Below are positions 8,664 through 18,355 of a stretch of 64,000 nt of DNA, in pieces. The first letter of the stretch is position 1, and every line of letters starts with the position of its first letter. The translations under genes were made by a program, and so were the position numbers. A model generated the notes under the pieces. It was given only the letters and a program-made list of their open reading frames with translations. It did not search any database and was not told where the DNA came from. Source of the stretch: Acidobacteriota bacterium (GTDB lineage: Bacteria > Acidobacteriota > Terriglobia > Terriglobales > SCQP01); NCBI GenBank assembly GCA_027314025.1, contig DAHVCP010000010.1:186001-250000 (forward strand). Direction: 5' to 3'.

Positions 8664-9782
8664 TTGGCTCCGCAACCTCCTCCGCCAGCACGCCTTCCGT
8701 CGCGCGGCCACGGCATCGTGATCGCCCCTAACTGGGTTGGCGACGCGGTCATGTGCTTGCCGGCGCTGACCACCTTGGCCGCGCGCCAGCCGGACTACCG
8801 CTGGGAGATCGTGGCGCGGCCAGGCGCCGCTACCGTGTTTCAGGCCGCGGCCCGCGCCGCCGCGAAGGCGGATTGGAGCGTGACCACATTGCGGGAAGCG
8901 CCGGGAGTTCGCCAACTGCTGGCGGCGCGGCGCCGCTGGCTGCCGCAACGGCCCGACCTCGCGGTACTGTTTCCCAATTCCATGTACTCCGCGGTGTTCG
9001 CCGCGGCCACGGGCGCGCGCCGCCGCATCGGCTACCTCCGGGACGCCCGCGGCCGGCTGCTCACCGAGGCCGTGGCTTGCCCCCGCCCGGGGGATACGCC
9101 GCCCCATGAGGCGTTCTATTACTTGGAGTTGCTGCGCCGTTCCCGCCTGGCGGACACGCCATGGTCGGGCGTTGACGACCTGCGCCCCCGAATTGCCGCT
9201 GATCCCGAAATTCTCGACCGCTGGCGCCAGCAGCTCCCCGTCGGCGCCAGCGGCGCACGGGTAGCGATCCACGCAGGGGCCAGTTTCGGGCACGCCAAAC
9301 GCTGGCTGCCCGAGCGCTTCGCCGCCGTCGCGGCGCAACTCGCCGTGGCGGGCCGTGCGGTACTATTCGTTGGATCCCCGGCGGAAGCCTCGTTGGCCGC
9401 ATCCTTGGCGCAAACCGCGATGGGCTCGGCGGGCGCCGCCGCCGCACCGATCGTCAATCTCGCCGGCCGCACCGACGTGGAGGCGTTACTGGCGGTGCTC
9501 GCGGCCTCGCACCTGCTGATCGCCAATGACTCGGGGCCCATGCACCTGGCTGCCGCGCTCGGCACGCCGGTGGTTGCCATCTTTGGTTCCACCAATGCGC
9601 GGGAGACGCATCCCTTGGCCGCCCGCCGTGATTGGCGATTGCTGCAAGCCCCCGGCATCGCTTGTAGTCCGTGCAAGCGGCGGGAGTGTCCCATTGATCA
9701 CCGCTGCATGACCCGCGTCGGCGTGGAGGAAGTCGCCGGCGCGGCGATTTCCCTTCTCGCCGCGCATGCCACGCGCCGCTAG
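8664..9782 (+). CDS. waaF: LPS heptosyltransferase (WaaF-like, GT9)
   Basis: This 372-residue GT9 enzyme adds heptose to the Kdo-lipid A core. It shows the N-terminal NWVGDAVMCLPAL, the GASFGHAKRWLPERFAAVA acceptor/donor region and the C-terminal sugar-nucleotide motif NDSGPMHLAAALGTPVVAIFGSTN. A Cys-rich tail (CSPCKRRECPIDHRCM) is typical of WaaF. No ATG precedes the conserved region; TTG 8664 has an AGGA six bases upstream and is the best start. It is third in the waaA-lpxK-waaF operon, 46 bp after lpxK. WaaC versus WaaF specificity is a family-based guess in favour of WaaF (heptosyltransferase II). Its TAG stop shares CTAG with the stop of the convergent BON gene. Confidence 0.88.
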   Translation: MAPQPPPPARLPSRGHGIVIAPNWVGDAVMCLPALTTLAARQPDYRWEIVARPGAATVFQAAARAAAKADWSVTTLREAPGVRQLLAARRRWLPQRPDLAVLFPNSMYSAVFAAATGARRRIGYLRDARGRLLTEAVACPRPGDTPPHEAFYYLELLRRSRLADTPWSGVDDLRPRIAADPEILDRWRQQLPVGASGARVAIHAGASFGHAKRWLPERFAAVAAQLAVAGRAVLFVGSPAEASLAASLAQTAMGSAGAAAAPIVNLAGRTDVEALLAVLAASHLLIANDSGPMHLAAALGTPVVAIFGSTNARETHPLAARRDWRLLQAPGIACSPCKRRECPIDHRCMTRVGVEEVAGAAISLLAAHATRR

Positions 9783-11159
9783 CGCGGCGGGAACCCGTTG
9801 CCCATTCCCTGATTGATGGCCACATGGTTTTGTACGCTGTAGCCCTTGGGCAAAGCCGCCCGGACCAGGCGACCCGCCTCTTTCCGCGCCGCCTGGCCGG
9901 CCACGTTGCCCCGCAGGATGACTTGCCGTCCACTGACATAGACCACCACGCCGCTTAGCTTCGGGTTGGCTTGCAACCGCGCCTGAAGCTGGGTGCGTAG
10001 ATCCTGCGGCGTAACCGGTCGCTTCGTCTGTGAGCCGGCGCCGCCCGTACCGGCCGGCGGAGGATCGGGGGGGCAACGCGGGATTGCGGCGCGCGCTGGG
10101 TTTTACCTCGATCTTGTTGTTCACGCTGATCACTCCAGTCGCGCCCATCGCGACGCTGGCGGCGCGCTTGCGAATGGCATGGGTGGGCACCGCGCCCAGC
10201 AATTCCACCTTTCCCGGCCGGGTGACGATGACGCTGATCCGATAGGGCCGCAGGACCGGATCGCGCTGCAAGGCTTGGTTGACCATTTCTTCTTGCCGCA
10301 CGACCGCATCCGGGGCCGCCGGGTTGGCGCCGGTGCTCTCCGGCTCCACCGGAGATTGCAATCCCGATTGTGATTGGCTGGGCAGCGTATCACCCGGCGG
10401 ATGCGCCGCTTCCTGCCCCGCGGGATTGGCCGCCGCTCGGGAGCCCGACGGCGCGCCCAATTCCACCGCGTGCGGATTCACCTTGAGCTTGTTTTTGACC
10501 GCGTGGGCGCCCGCCATCGCTTGGGCCAAATCTTGCGCCTGGCGCTTGTCCATCTCGCTGGGCACCATGCCCTGAAGCACCACATCCTGATTGTTGGCTA
10601 CGGTTACGGTGATCGGGTACTTCCCGAGCACCGGATCGCTGGCCAGCGCCTGGGTGATGCGGTCTTGCAGGCTGCCGCCGGCGGCGGGCGCCCTCTGCGC
10701 CGTGGACGGGGCGGGAGCATAACCGTTGGCTTCATTGGCCGCGCCATTGGGCTGCCCGCCGATGCCGCCGGCATTGACTCCGGGAGCAGCCACTGGGCCC
10801 GCGTGCACGGTGATTAGATCGCGCACCTGCCGTACGCCGCCAATCGAACGCGCCAATTGGACGGCGCGCTTTTTCAGAATGCGGTCGGGCACGATGCCCG
10901 TGAGCGCCCCCTTGCCTTGGTTGACCGTCGCGGAAACGCCGGCGGCTCGCAGGCTGGGATCGGCGTCGAGGCGGTGCTGCACATTTTGCTGCAATTCCGC
11001 ATCGGACAGAGCGGCCGCTTGCCTCTGGACCGCCGCGCTGGGATGTGCTTGCGGATACTGCATGGTCTCTAGCGGCCGCTGCTGTCCCCACCCCATATAT
11101 CCGAATCCCGCCAACACCACTGCCGCGGTCCACGCACCAGCGCGCGAACTCTTTGTCAT
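9779..11159 (-). CDS. Four-BON-domain secreted/anchored protein, interrupted by one frameshift
   Basis: An N-terminal membrane anchor or signal (TAAVVLAGFGYMGWG) is followed by three BON domains in one frame: near residues 53-122 (LSDAELQQNVQHRLDADPSL), 165-235 and 290-360 (NQALQRDPVLRPY). The fourth BON domain (LQARLQANPKLSGVVVYV...) is in another frame, ending at TAG 9779-9781. The join lies at a run of seven G on the + strand (10067-10073); with six G the frame continues smoothly through a Pro/Gly linker into BON 4. Either the base is an error, the run slips, or the gene is broken; without BON 4 the first frame reads into unrelated sequence to about 9486. BON domains bind phospholipid or peptidoglycan surfaces in the envelope. 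The start is ATG 11157-11159. Confidence 0.8.
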
Positions 11160-11474
11160 GGCTTGCCTCCCGGCGGCGTTCCGCCCCTCGTCGCTGCTCC
11201 CGCTTTAGACTCCCGGACGTTTATGCCCGTTGCCGGGGCCTGGGCTACGGGAAGCGGCCGCATGTACCGGAACGCCATTCTGGCAGTGCGCTCCTGCCGA
11301 ATGCGCCGTGGGGAAATCCACCTGGCCCCCGAAGGACAGGTATCGGACAGGCACCCTGTACTTCCATCTCCTTTACGGCGCCGCGCGCCATCGCCTATAT
11401 TGAGGACGCCTGCTCACAACGGAGCGGCACGTGTCCGCACCCGGCCTCTCCCCCGCGGCGCGGGCAAAACCCCT

Positions 11475-14400
11475 ATGTGGATGGCGTTATTACCGGCGGT
11501 TTTCCCCCTCTTGGCAGGGTTGCTCTTCGCCTATTTGGCGTGGGTGCGGCCGGACCGGTACGTCCTCAGTTGGTTGGGGTTTTGGCTGGTCTTGGCGGCC
11601 CGCGACGGAGCCCTGGGCTGGTCCCGGGCCGCGCCCAACGCCATCGCGGGTTGGATCGCATCGGCGGCGCTCGCCGGCGCCGCCACGCTCTTTTTGCTGG
11701 GCGTCCGGCAAATGCGCGGGGTTAGCGCGCATGAGCGCAATTACCTGTGGCTGGCCACGGTCGGCGCGGCGCTTGCATATGTGGTTTGGTCCCGCCACTG
11801 GCATCACGCCGGCAACTGGGGCGCGGTGTTCGGCGTGGTGTTGTTGGCGATCGCCGCCGCTGATCTGCTGCTGACCAGCTCCGCCGCAAGCTGGGCGCGG
11901 CGGCTGTTAGCGATCGGAGTCCTGCTCTGGGTTCTGTCCGCCGGACTCGTGGCGTTCTGGGGCCCGCACGTGCCCGCATGGACCCCTCGGGTGGCGGAGC
12001 TGCTGGTGGCGGCGCTGATGATCGCGGTCGTCTATGAACAAGAACGGCGCGCCACCGAGGCCCACTTATTCGCGCTGTCGCGGTTGAACCTGGACGCCGG
12101 CCGGGCTTCGAGCGACAGCTTGGATGCGGTCATGGACGGGCTGATGGATCGCGTGCGCGGCCTGTTGCCCACGGGTTCGCTGGCGTTGTTTCTCGGCGCG
12201 CCGCTGCCCGAGCCCCTCACCTTGGTGCGGGGCTTCTCGCCCGCATGCCGGCGCTTCTTCGCCGACAGCGGCATGGACATCGTCAACTTGCTGGCGCGCT
12301 ATGGCGGCGTGGTCGTGGGCCGGTGGCGCGGCGCCAACAGCCGCCTGCTGGGGCTGGAGAGCGAACCGTTCTGGACCCGCCTGCGGGCGAAGCTGAGCGC
12401 CGAAGGCCAGTCCGCCTTTGCCTGCCTGTCGCTTTCCAGCCGCCAAGGCGTGGTTGGATGGCTATTGCTGGCCCGACCGGAGAGGCGGCGGTTTTTGCCG
12501 GGTGAGTTGCGGCTGCTGCTGGCCCTAAGCAGCCAGACCGGCGTGGCCATCGAGAACCTGGCCCTCATGCGCCAAAGCCAGCGCCGGAGTCGGGAGTTTG
12601 AAATTCTTACCCACATCGGCACCGCCATCAGCTCCTCGCTGGCTCTGGACCAACTGTTGCGGCTCATTCATTCCGAGCTGCGCAAACTCTTGGACGTGCG
12701 CAACTTTTTCGCCGCCTTCCAGCCCGAGGGCAGCGACGAGATTTATTTCGAGCTGGAAGTCGAGGATGGCGTCATGCTGCCCAAGCGGGAGCGGCCGGAA
12801 TGGCACCCCTTGGCGGCGCAGGTATTGCGCAGCGGCAAGCCGCTGTTGCTGCGCCAAGGCACGGCGGACCTCGCCGGTCCGCAGAGCCTGGGCCGCAACG
12901 GCCGGCCGGCGCAAAGCTGGCTGGGCGTTCCCATCCTCATCGCCGGCCGGCCCGCCGGCGTGTTGGCGGTGCAAAACTTTGAAGCCGCCGGCCGCTATGA
13001 CCAGGACCACCTGCGCATCCTCGAGGTCGTCGCCGGGCAGGCCGCCGTGGCGATCGAGAACACGCGCTTGTTTTCCGAGCAACAGCGCAACGCCAGGGAG
13101 CTCGAGTTCCTCAATGAGATCGCGCAAATCGCCATCGGCTCGACCGAAGTCGAAGCCATGCTGCAAGACATGGCGGAGGCGATTCACCAGCACTTTCCTT
13201 GCAAGCACATCGGCATCGGCGTCGTCAATTACCAGAACAAGGAATTGGAGTTCAAAGCCGAAACGGGCGAAGCCAACTCCGCCGGCGGAGCGGCGCTGCG
13301 CCGCGTCCCGCTGGGCATGGGCGTCGTGGGCGCCGCGGCCCGCACCGGGCAGCTCATGCTCATCCCCGACCTGCGGCAAAATGCCCAGGCCATTCCCGTG
13401 CACGCCGATTCGGCCGCCGCGCTCGCCATCCCCATCGTCTATGCCGGCCAAACGCTGGGCGTGTTGAACCTGGAAAGCGCGCAGCCCCGCGCCTTTCCTC
13501 CCGACCGTGTTCAGGTGCTGCGCACCCTAGCGGACCAGATCGCCATTGCCCTAAACAATTCCCTGGGCTTCCAGCAGATGCAGCAACAGGCCATCACCGA
13601 CGGGTTGACCGGCCTGAAAACCCGCCGCTATTTCATGGACGAACTGCAGCGCGAATGGAAGCGGGCCAGCCGTTCCGGCCACCCGTTCAGCGTGGTGCTG
13701 ATTGACCTGGACAACTTCAAAAACATCAACGACACGCTGGGCCATTTGGAAGGTGACCTCACGCTGGCCCGCATGGCGCGAGTCCTCGAGCAAAAATGCC
13801 GCGGCAGCAACATCGTCTCCCGCTACGGCGGGGATGAGTTCACCATCCTCATGCCCGAGGGCAACGCGCAGATGGCCAGCGCGCTTTGCGACCGGCTGAA
13901 GGTCTGGCTGGCCACCGACCCCATGCTCAGCGAGCGCCAGCTCAAGGCGAGCTTCGGCGTGGCCAGTTATCCCGAGCATGGCGCCACACCGGAGGACGTG
14001 CTGCGCGCGGCCGACCTCAGCATGTATGCCGCCAAAGGCGCGGGCGGCGACCAGGTCATGGCCCGGCCCGATGGCGGCGCGCTCCCCATTGCGCCGCCGG
14101 CCGCCGATCAAACGAATTTTGTCGCCGCGCTTCCCGCGCTGTTCGCGCTTACGATCGCCATTGATTCCAAGGACGCGCTGGGCGCCGAGCACAGCTTGCG
14201 CGTTTCCCGTTACGCCGTCCTGCTGGCGCAGGCGCTCAAGCTGAGCGAGGAGGATCAGGAGCAGATCCGCATCGCCGGCCGCCTGCACGATATCGGCAAA
14301 TCGGCGATCAGCGCGGAGTTGTTGCGCAAGCAGGAGCTGACCCCCTCCGAGTGGGGGCTCTTGCGCAGCCACCCGCTCACCGGCGCCGAGATGGTCGCCG

Positions 14401-14705
14401 GCCTGCGCGGCGGCGAATGCGTCGCCTCCCTAATCGCCGCCCACCATGAGTGGTTCGACGGCAGCGGGTATCCCCGCGGGTTGCGCGGCGATGACATTCC
14501 GCTGGGCGGCCGCATCCTCGCCTTGGCCGAAGCCTTCGACGCCATGACCAGTTCCACCGGCCACCGCCCCGCCCTGACCTACGCCGAGGCCTCGTTGGAG
14601 CTGGAGCGCGGCTCCGGCCGGCAGTTCGACCAGTTGCTGGTGCGCGCGTTCCTGCGGGCGCTGCATGAGGAAAACCAGGTGCACGCCTTCGCCGGGCTGC
14701 CCTAG
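11475..14705 (+). CDS. Membrane-anchored GAF-GAF-GAF / GGDEF / HD-GYP signalling protein
   Basis: This protein of about 1076 residues starts with roughly six to seven hydrophobic helices (MALLPAVFPLLAGLLFAYL to about residue 190). It continues with GAF-like domains around residues 200-370, 375-530 and 545-695, then a GGDEF domain with intact RYGGDEF (785-789), and ends in an HD-GYP domain (LHDIGKS with H938-D939; HHEWFDGSGYP from 990). It could both make and hydrolyse c-di-GMP, switched by whatever the membrane and GAF parts sense. ATG 11475 was chosen because upstream in-frame sequence looks non-coding; ATG 11481 is an alternative. No clear ribosome-binding site is seen. The two opposed catalytic domains in one chain, both with their key residues, are worth noting. 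Confidence 0.9.
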   Translation: MWMALLPAVFPLLAGLLFAYLAWVRPDRYVLSWLGFWLVLAARDGALGWSRAAPNAIAGWIASAALAGAATLFLLGVRQMRGVSAHERNYLWLATVGAALAYVVWSRHWHHAGNWGAVFGVVLLAIAAADLLLTSSAASWARRLLAIGVLLWVLSAGLVAFWGPHVPAWTPRVAELLVAALMIAVVYEQERRATEAHLFALSRLNLDAGRASSDSLDAVMDGLMDRVRGLLPTGSLALFLGAPLPEPLTLVRGFSPACRRFFADSGMDIVNLLARYGGVVVGRWRGANSRLLGLESEPFWTRLRAKLSAEGQSAFACLSLSSRQGVVGWLLLARPERRRFLPGELRLLLALSSQTGVAIENLALMRQSQRRSREFEILTHIGTAISSSLALDQLLRLIHSELRKLLDVRNFFAAFQPEGSDEIYFELEVEDGVMLPKRERPEWHPLAAQVLRSGKPLLLRQGTADLAGPQSLGRNGRPAQSWLGVPILIAGRPAGVLAVQNFEAAGRYDQDHLRILEVVAGQAAVAIENTRLFSEQQRNARELEFLNEIAQIAIGSTEVEAMLQDMAEAIHQHFPCKHIGIGVVNYQNKELEFKAETGEANSAGGAALRRVPLGMGVVGAAARTGQLMLIPDLRQNAQAIPVHADSAAALAIPIVYAGQTLGVLNLESAQPRAFPPDRVQVLRTLADQIAIALNNSLGFQQMQQQAITDGLTGLKTRRYFMDELQREWKRASRSGHPFSVVLIDLDNFKNINDTLGHLEGDLTLARMARVLEQKCRGSNIVSRYGGDEFTILMPEGNAQMASALCDRLKVWLATDPMLSERQLKASFGVASYPEHGATPEDVLRAADLSMYAAKGAGGDQVMARPDGGALPIAPPAADQTNFVAALPALFALTIAIDSKDALGAEHSLRVSRYAVLLAQALKLSEEDQEQIRIAGRLHDIGKSAISAELLRKQELTPSEWGLLRSHPLTGAEMVAGLRGGECVASLIAAHHEWFDGSGYPRGLRGDDIPLGGRILALAEAFDAMTSSTGHRPALTYAEASLELERGSGRQFDQLLVRAFLRALHEENQVHAFAGLP

Positions 14706-14726
14706 GCGCGGCATGCGCCGGCTGCG

Positions 14727-16280
14727 TTAGGCGCTCTGCGCCGCCGCGGCGGCGCGGGGCAGGCGAATCGTGATCGTCGCGCCACGGCCCACCTCGCTGT
14801 CCACGGAAATGGCGCCGCCGCTCTGGCGGATGATGCCCTCCACGATCGCCAGGCCCAGTCCCGCACGCGCCGGCCGCGCGTGGGTGGTGAAGAACGGCTC
14901 AAACAGGCGGGCCCGGGTCGCGGCATCCATCCCGCGGCCGTTGTCGCTGATGGACAAGCGCACCCACGAGGATTCGCCCCGATTCTCGTTGGCGGTTTCG
15001 ATGATCAGCCGGCCGCCCGCGGGCATGGCGTCATGGGCGTTGGCGCAGAGGTTCATGACCACCTGTTCCATCTGCGCCGGATCCGCCTCTATCTCCGCCA
15101 GCTCCGCCTCCAACACGGTGATCAACTCGATCTGCTCGCCGGCCAGCCGCCGCAGCATTTCCAGCATCCCTTGCACCAGGTGATTCAGGTTCATCACGCG
15201 CGGCGCCAGCACCTGCCGCCGGCTGAACGCCAACAACTGGCGCACCAGCGACGTGGCCCGGCCGGCAGCGCGCTGCATCGCATCCAGATGCTGCAAGCGG
15301 GGGTCGTCGCCGCGCAGCTCATTGCGCAGCAAATCACACCGGCCGGTGATGACGGCCAGCACGTTGTTAAAGTCGTGGGCGATGCCGCCCGCCAGCGCGC
15401 CGACCGCCTCCATCTTCTGGGAATGGCGCAACTCCGCCTCCAGTTGCTTGCGGCCGGTAACGTCCTCGATCATCGCCAGCCCGCGGCAGATCGCGCCCTG
15501 CTCGTCGCGGATCGCCGTCGCCGTGATTCGGGTCCAAACCGTCCCGCCCTGCGCCGAAGCCAGCGCCCTCTCCTCCCGCACCTCCGCCGCTTCCCCGCGC
15601 AGCAGCGGCGCCAACGGCAGCGGCAACTGCCGGGGCGACGCGGCGCCGGCGCCGGCCGCGGCGGCGCTGAACTGCTCCAACGCGCGCCCGGCCAAATCCG
15701 CCGGCGCTTGCCCCAACATCCGCCCCAGCGCGCGATTGGCGCGCTCGATCCGGCCCTCCCGGTCGAGCAGGGCAATGCCCAATGGCGCCTCCTCGAACAA
15801 GCGGCGAAACTGGGCGTCGCTGTCGCGCTGCGCCCGTTCACCGGCGTGCAACGCACCCAGCATGCGCGTCCTCGCCTCCGCGTGCCGGCAGGCGGCCAGC
15901 AGCGCCGCCATGTCCAGTTGGACGCCATCCAGGCAGTCGTCCGCTCCCGAGGCGAGGGCCTGGACCCGCCACGTGGCTTCCGGCGCCCTTGCCACCAGCA
16001 GCACCGGCCCCGCGTAACCGCGCGCGCGGGCCCCTTGCAGCCAGTCCAACCCCGACCGGCCGCCGTCCAGCTCGGCCGCCACCAAGCACACGTTGGGCAG
16101 GGCCTCCCGAGCGGTCAATGCTTCCAGGCCGGCGGCAAAGCTCGGCGCCACGTCGGGCGCAAAACCACCCTCCTGTAGCCAATCTCGGTAGACCCCGGCG
16201 CCCGAGGGGCGCGGGTCCACGATCAGCACCCGAGTCGCTGTCAGGGTCCTTCCCTCCCGACTAGATTTCTGCTGCCGCAA
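14727..16280 (-). CDS. PAS-containing histidine kinase with degenerate N-terminal receiver
   Basis: This protein of about 517 residues starts with a receiver-like domain (RVLIVDPRPSG, ending near 135). A PAS domain follows (LFEEAPLGIALLDREGRIERA; about 160-285), then HisKA with the H-box LAGGIAHDFNNVLAVI and a HATPase domain with N-box CANAHDAMPAGG, SDNGRGMD, LFEPFFTTH and GLGLAIVEGI. It has no membrane segment, so it is a cytosolic sensor kinase. At the receiver phosphorylation site the sequence LVAAELDGG places Glu where Asp is expected, so this receiver probably cannot be phosphorylated normally. TTG 16280 is the longest start; GTG 16229 at the receiver edge is possible. It is convergent with the c-di-GMP protein, 21 bp apart. 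No response regulator is adjacent. Confidence 0.88.
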   Translation of the reverse strand: MRQQKSSREGRTLTATRVLIVDPRPSGAGVYRDWLQEGGFAPDVAPSFAAGLEALTAREALPNVCLVAAELDGGRSGLDWLQGARARGYAGPVLLVARAPEATWRVQALASGADDCLDGVQLDMAALLAACRHAEARTRMLGALHAGERAQRDSDAQFRRLFEEAPLGIALLDREGRIERANRALGRMLGQAPADLAGRALEQFSAAAAGAGAASPRQLPLPLAPLLRGEAAEVREERALASAQGGTVWTRITATAIRDEQGAICRGLAMIEDVTGRKQLEAELRHSQKMEAVGALAGGIAHDFNNVLAVITGRCDLLRNELRGDDPRLQHLDAMQRAAGRATSLVRQLLAFSRRQVLAPRVMNLNHLVQGMLEMLRRLAGEQIELITVLEAELAEIEADPAQMEQVVMNLCANAHDAMPAGGRLIIETANENRGESSWVRLSISDNGRGMDAATRARLFEPFFTTHARPARAGLGLAIVEGIIRQSGGAISVDSEVGRGATITIRLPRAAAAAQSA

Positions 16281-16467
16281 CTACCCGCGCCGCGCAGACG
16301 GCGCAATGACTGTCATTATCACCCGGCGAGCGGATGGCCGGGGAACACTCTCAATTCGATTGTGATTTATCAAGATGCGGGGGCGGAGCGGCGGCGCAAC
16401 GCCCTGCGAAGCCGGACTCGGCGCCAGGCGGCCGGTGAAACCTTCAGGCAGTTGGCCGGAGCGCCGC

Positions 16468-17268
16468 CTAACCGGCCCGCAGCCATCCCGTGAGAACCGT
16501 CACCGCCCGTCCCGACAGGCGTACCCGTTCCCCTTCCCATTGCACCTTCACCATTCCCCCGCGCGCGGAGGCTTGATACCCCGTCATGGCGGACCGGCCC
16601 AGCTTCTGGCCCCAGAACGGCGCCAGGCAGCAGTGGGCGGAGCCGGTGACTGGATCCTCCTGAATTCCCGCGGCGGGCGCGAAATAGCGCGAGACAAAGT
16701 CATATTCTCCGCCGTGCGCCGCCGCCGTCACGATCACCCCGCGCGCGTCCAAACTGGCCAGCCGCTCGAAGTTGGGCTGGAGCCGGCGCACGGTCTCCTC
16801 GTGCTCCATCTCCGCCAGATACTGCCCGTGGGTGGCCCAAAGCCCCCGCGGCCGCGCCCCCAGCGCCGCCTCCAAACCTGCCGGCGCCGCGATCGGCCGG
16901 GGCGGACGGGCGGGAAAATCCAGCTCAATCCAACCGTCCTGCCGCCGCGCGGTGAGCCCGCCGCTGCGGGTGCGGAAGTGTGCCTCCTGCCCACGGGCTA
17001 GCCGCCGCGCCTCCCACAGCGTATGCGCCGCCGCCAGGGTTCCATGCCCACACAAATCCACCTCCACCTTGGGGGTAAACCAGCGCAGATGGAACTCGCC
17101 CGCCGCGACGGGCGCCACGAAAGCGGTCTCGGACAGATTCATCTCCGCCGCTACGGCCTGCATCCAGGCGGTTTCGCCCGGCGCACCGAGCAAACAAACG
17201 GCCGCCGGATTGCCACCGAACGGGCGGTCAGCGAAGGCGTCCACCTGCCACAGCGGCCACTTGTTCAC
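16468..17268 (-). CDS. PhzF-family isomerase/epimerase
   Basis: This 266-residue protein shows PhzF hallmarks: N-terminal VDAFADRPFGGNPAAVCLL, the catalytic Glu in NLSETAFV, VDLCGHGTLAAAH and the C-terminal EDPVTGSAHCCLAPFW. The family forms two matching diaminopimelate-epimerase-like halves and catalyses proton-transfer isomerisations of small metabolites; the substrate here is unknown. Start GTG 17268 overlaps the TGA of the upstream reductase gene (GTGA), so the two are almost certainly translationally coupled. An alternative TTG at 17313 would add 15 non-family residues. Confidence 0.9.
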   Translation of the reverse strand: MNKWPLWQVDAFADRPFGGNPAAVCLLGAPGETAWMQAVAAEMNLSETAFVAPVAAGEFHLRWFTPKVEVDLCGHGTLAAAHTLWEARRLARGQEAHFRTRSGGLTARRQDGWIELDFPARPPRPIAAPAGLEAALGARPRGLWATHGQYLAEMEHEETVRRLQPNFERLASLDARGVIVTAAAHGGEYDFVSRYFAPAAGIQEDPVTGSAHCCLAPFWGQKLGRSAMTGYQASARGGMVKVQWEGERVRLSGRAVTVLTGWLRAG

Positions 17269-18062
17269 TCGCGGCTTGCGGCTGGCCGGGCGGCGGCTTT
17301 GGGCGGTATCCAATAGATTTCCTCGTGAATGGACCGGGGGGCGAATCCGCCCCGGGTCAAGATGCCTTTGGCGTTCGCGATCATTTGCGGATGGCCGCAG
17401 AGGTAAGCGGTAGTGGCTGCGGCCTGACAGCCCGCGGCGTCGGCATATTTACGCAGGATATCTTCCGCCCGGCCGCATTCTCCCGTCCAGGCCGTATCTT
17501 CCCAAGGCCGGGACACGGAAAACACCGGTCGCAGCGCCGGCAGGCGCTCCGCCAGCGCCAGCACTTCCTCCCGGTAGCCAAACTCCCAGGACCGGCTAGC
17601 GGCCACGATCAGCGCCAGTGTCTCTGGGGCCGTACCGCCGCCTGGCTCACCGCCGGCCGGTGCCGCCAAGGTCCGTAACATGCTCACAAACGGCGCCACG
17701 CCGGTCACCGTCGCCACCATGAGGTGCCGCGCCCGGCCGCTGCGGGAGTCGAGCTGAAATAAGCCCTTCGCCGCCCGCCGCACCCACAGCCGGTCCCCCT
17801 CCCCCAAGCGGTGCAACCGCGGCGTCAGCTCCCCTTCCGGCACCAATTCAAAAAAGAACTCCAGGCCCGCCTCCCGCGGACTGGAGACGATCGAGTAGGG
17901 CCGCTCATGCAGCCCTTCGTCATCCTCCATTGCCAGCGTCGCGTACTGGCCGGGACGAAATTGGAACGGCGCCTCCAACTCGAGCCGCACCGACCACAAC
18001 TCCGGGCTGTAGTCCCGGCGCCAGCGCACGGTCGCGGCAATGTAACGTTCCGGATTCGGCAT
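17265..18062 (-). CDS. Ferredoxin/flavodoxin-NADP+ reductase-type flavoprotein
   Basis: This 265-residue FNR-fold oxidoreductase has an FAD-binding barrel (PGQYATLAMEDDEG, then RPYSIVSSP) followed by an NAD(P)-binding domain (VTGVAPFVSMLRTLA; ending CGHPQMIANAK). This is the bacterial Fpr type. It moves electrons between NADPH and ferredoxin or flavodoxin. The C-terminal EEIYWIPPK tail suits the family. It starts at ATG 18062 and its stop overlaps the start of the phzF-like gene, so the two may serve one pathway, though what is reduced is not visible. The 293 bp upstream of 18062, shared with the divergent gene at 18356, hold no gene. Confidence 0.88.
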   Translation of the reverse strand: MPNPERYIAATVRWRRDYSPELWSVRLELEAPFQFRPGQYATLAMEDDEGLHERPYSIVSSPREAGLEFFFELVPEGELTPRLHRLGEGDRLWVRRAAKGLFQLDSRSGRARHLMVATVTGVAPFVSMLRTLAAPAGGEPGGGTAPETLALIVAASRSWEFGYREEVLALAERLPALRPVFSVSRPWEDTAWTGECGRAEDILRKYADAAGCQAAATTAYLCGHPQMIANAKGILTRGGFAPRSIHEEIYWIPPKAAARPAASRE

Positions 18063-18343
18063 GGTAATGGACGGCCGCCACCGGGCGGGCGCCTGCGCCG
18101 ATTGTAGCGCCGCTCACCATCGGCACTGACCTTAAGGACAGTTATTCTTCGGCCTCTCCCCCTCCGCGCCCCACTGCGCCAGATCCGCAGCTTCCCAGCG
18201 CCCGGAGGCAGTCACCGCTTAGTTACTGTACTTGTCCTCGATTCTCCCGCCACCTTGCCATTTTCCCATTGCCTTGAGTCGCGTTTAGTGCTGTAATCAA
18301 CCCGCAGTCTTTTGCAGTGGAAGTTCTGCCCGTTTTGAACCTC

Positions 18344-18349
18344 AGGAGG
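18344..18349 (+). promoter_or_regulatory. Consensus ribosome-binding site of the FecR-like gene
   Basis: A perfect AGGAGG lies six bases before ATG 18356. Most genes in this window have weak or no Shine-Dalgarno sequence, so this marks a gene expected to be translated strongly. Confidence 0.85.
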
Positions 18350-18355
18350 TAAGGA

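Noticed and set aside
9779-10100. Selenocysteine or other recoding to explain the BON gene break
   Set aside because: The break changes reading frame at a G run; no in-frame TGA is involved.
18255-18297. Promoter before the FecR-like gene (TTGCCA or TTGAGT with TGTAAT)
   Set aside because: Neither pairing gives a 16-19 base spacer.
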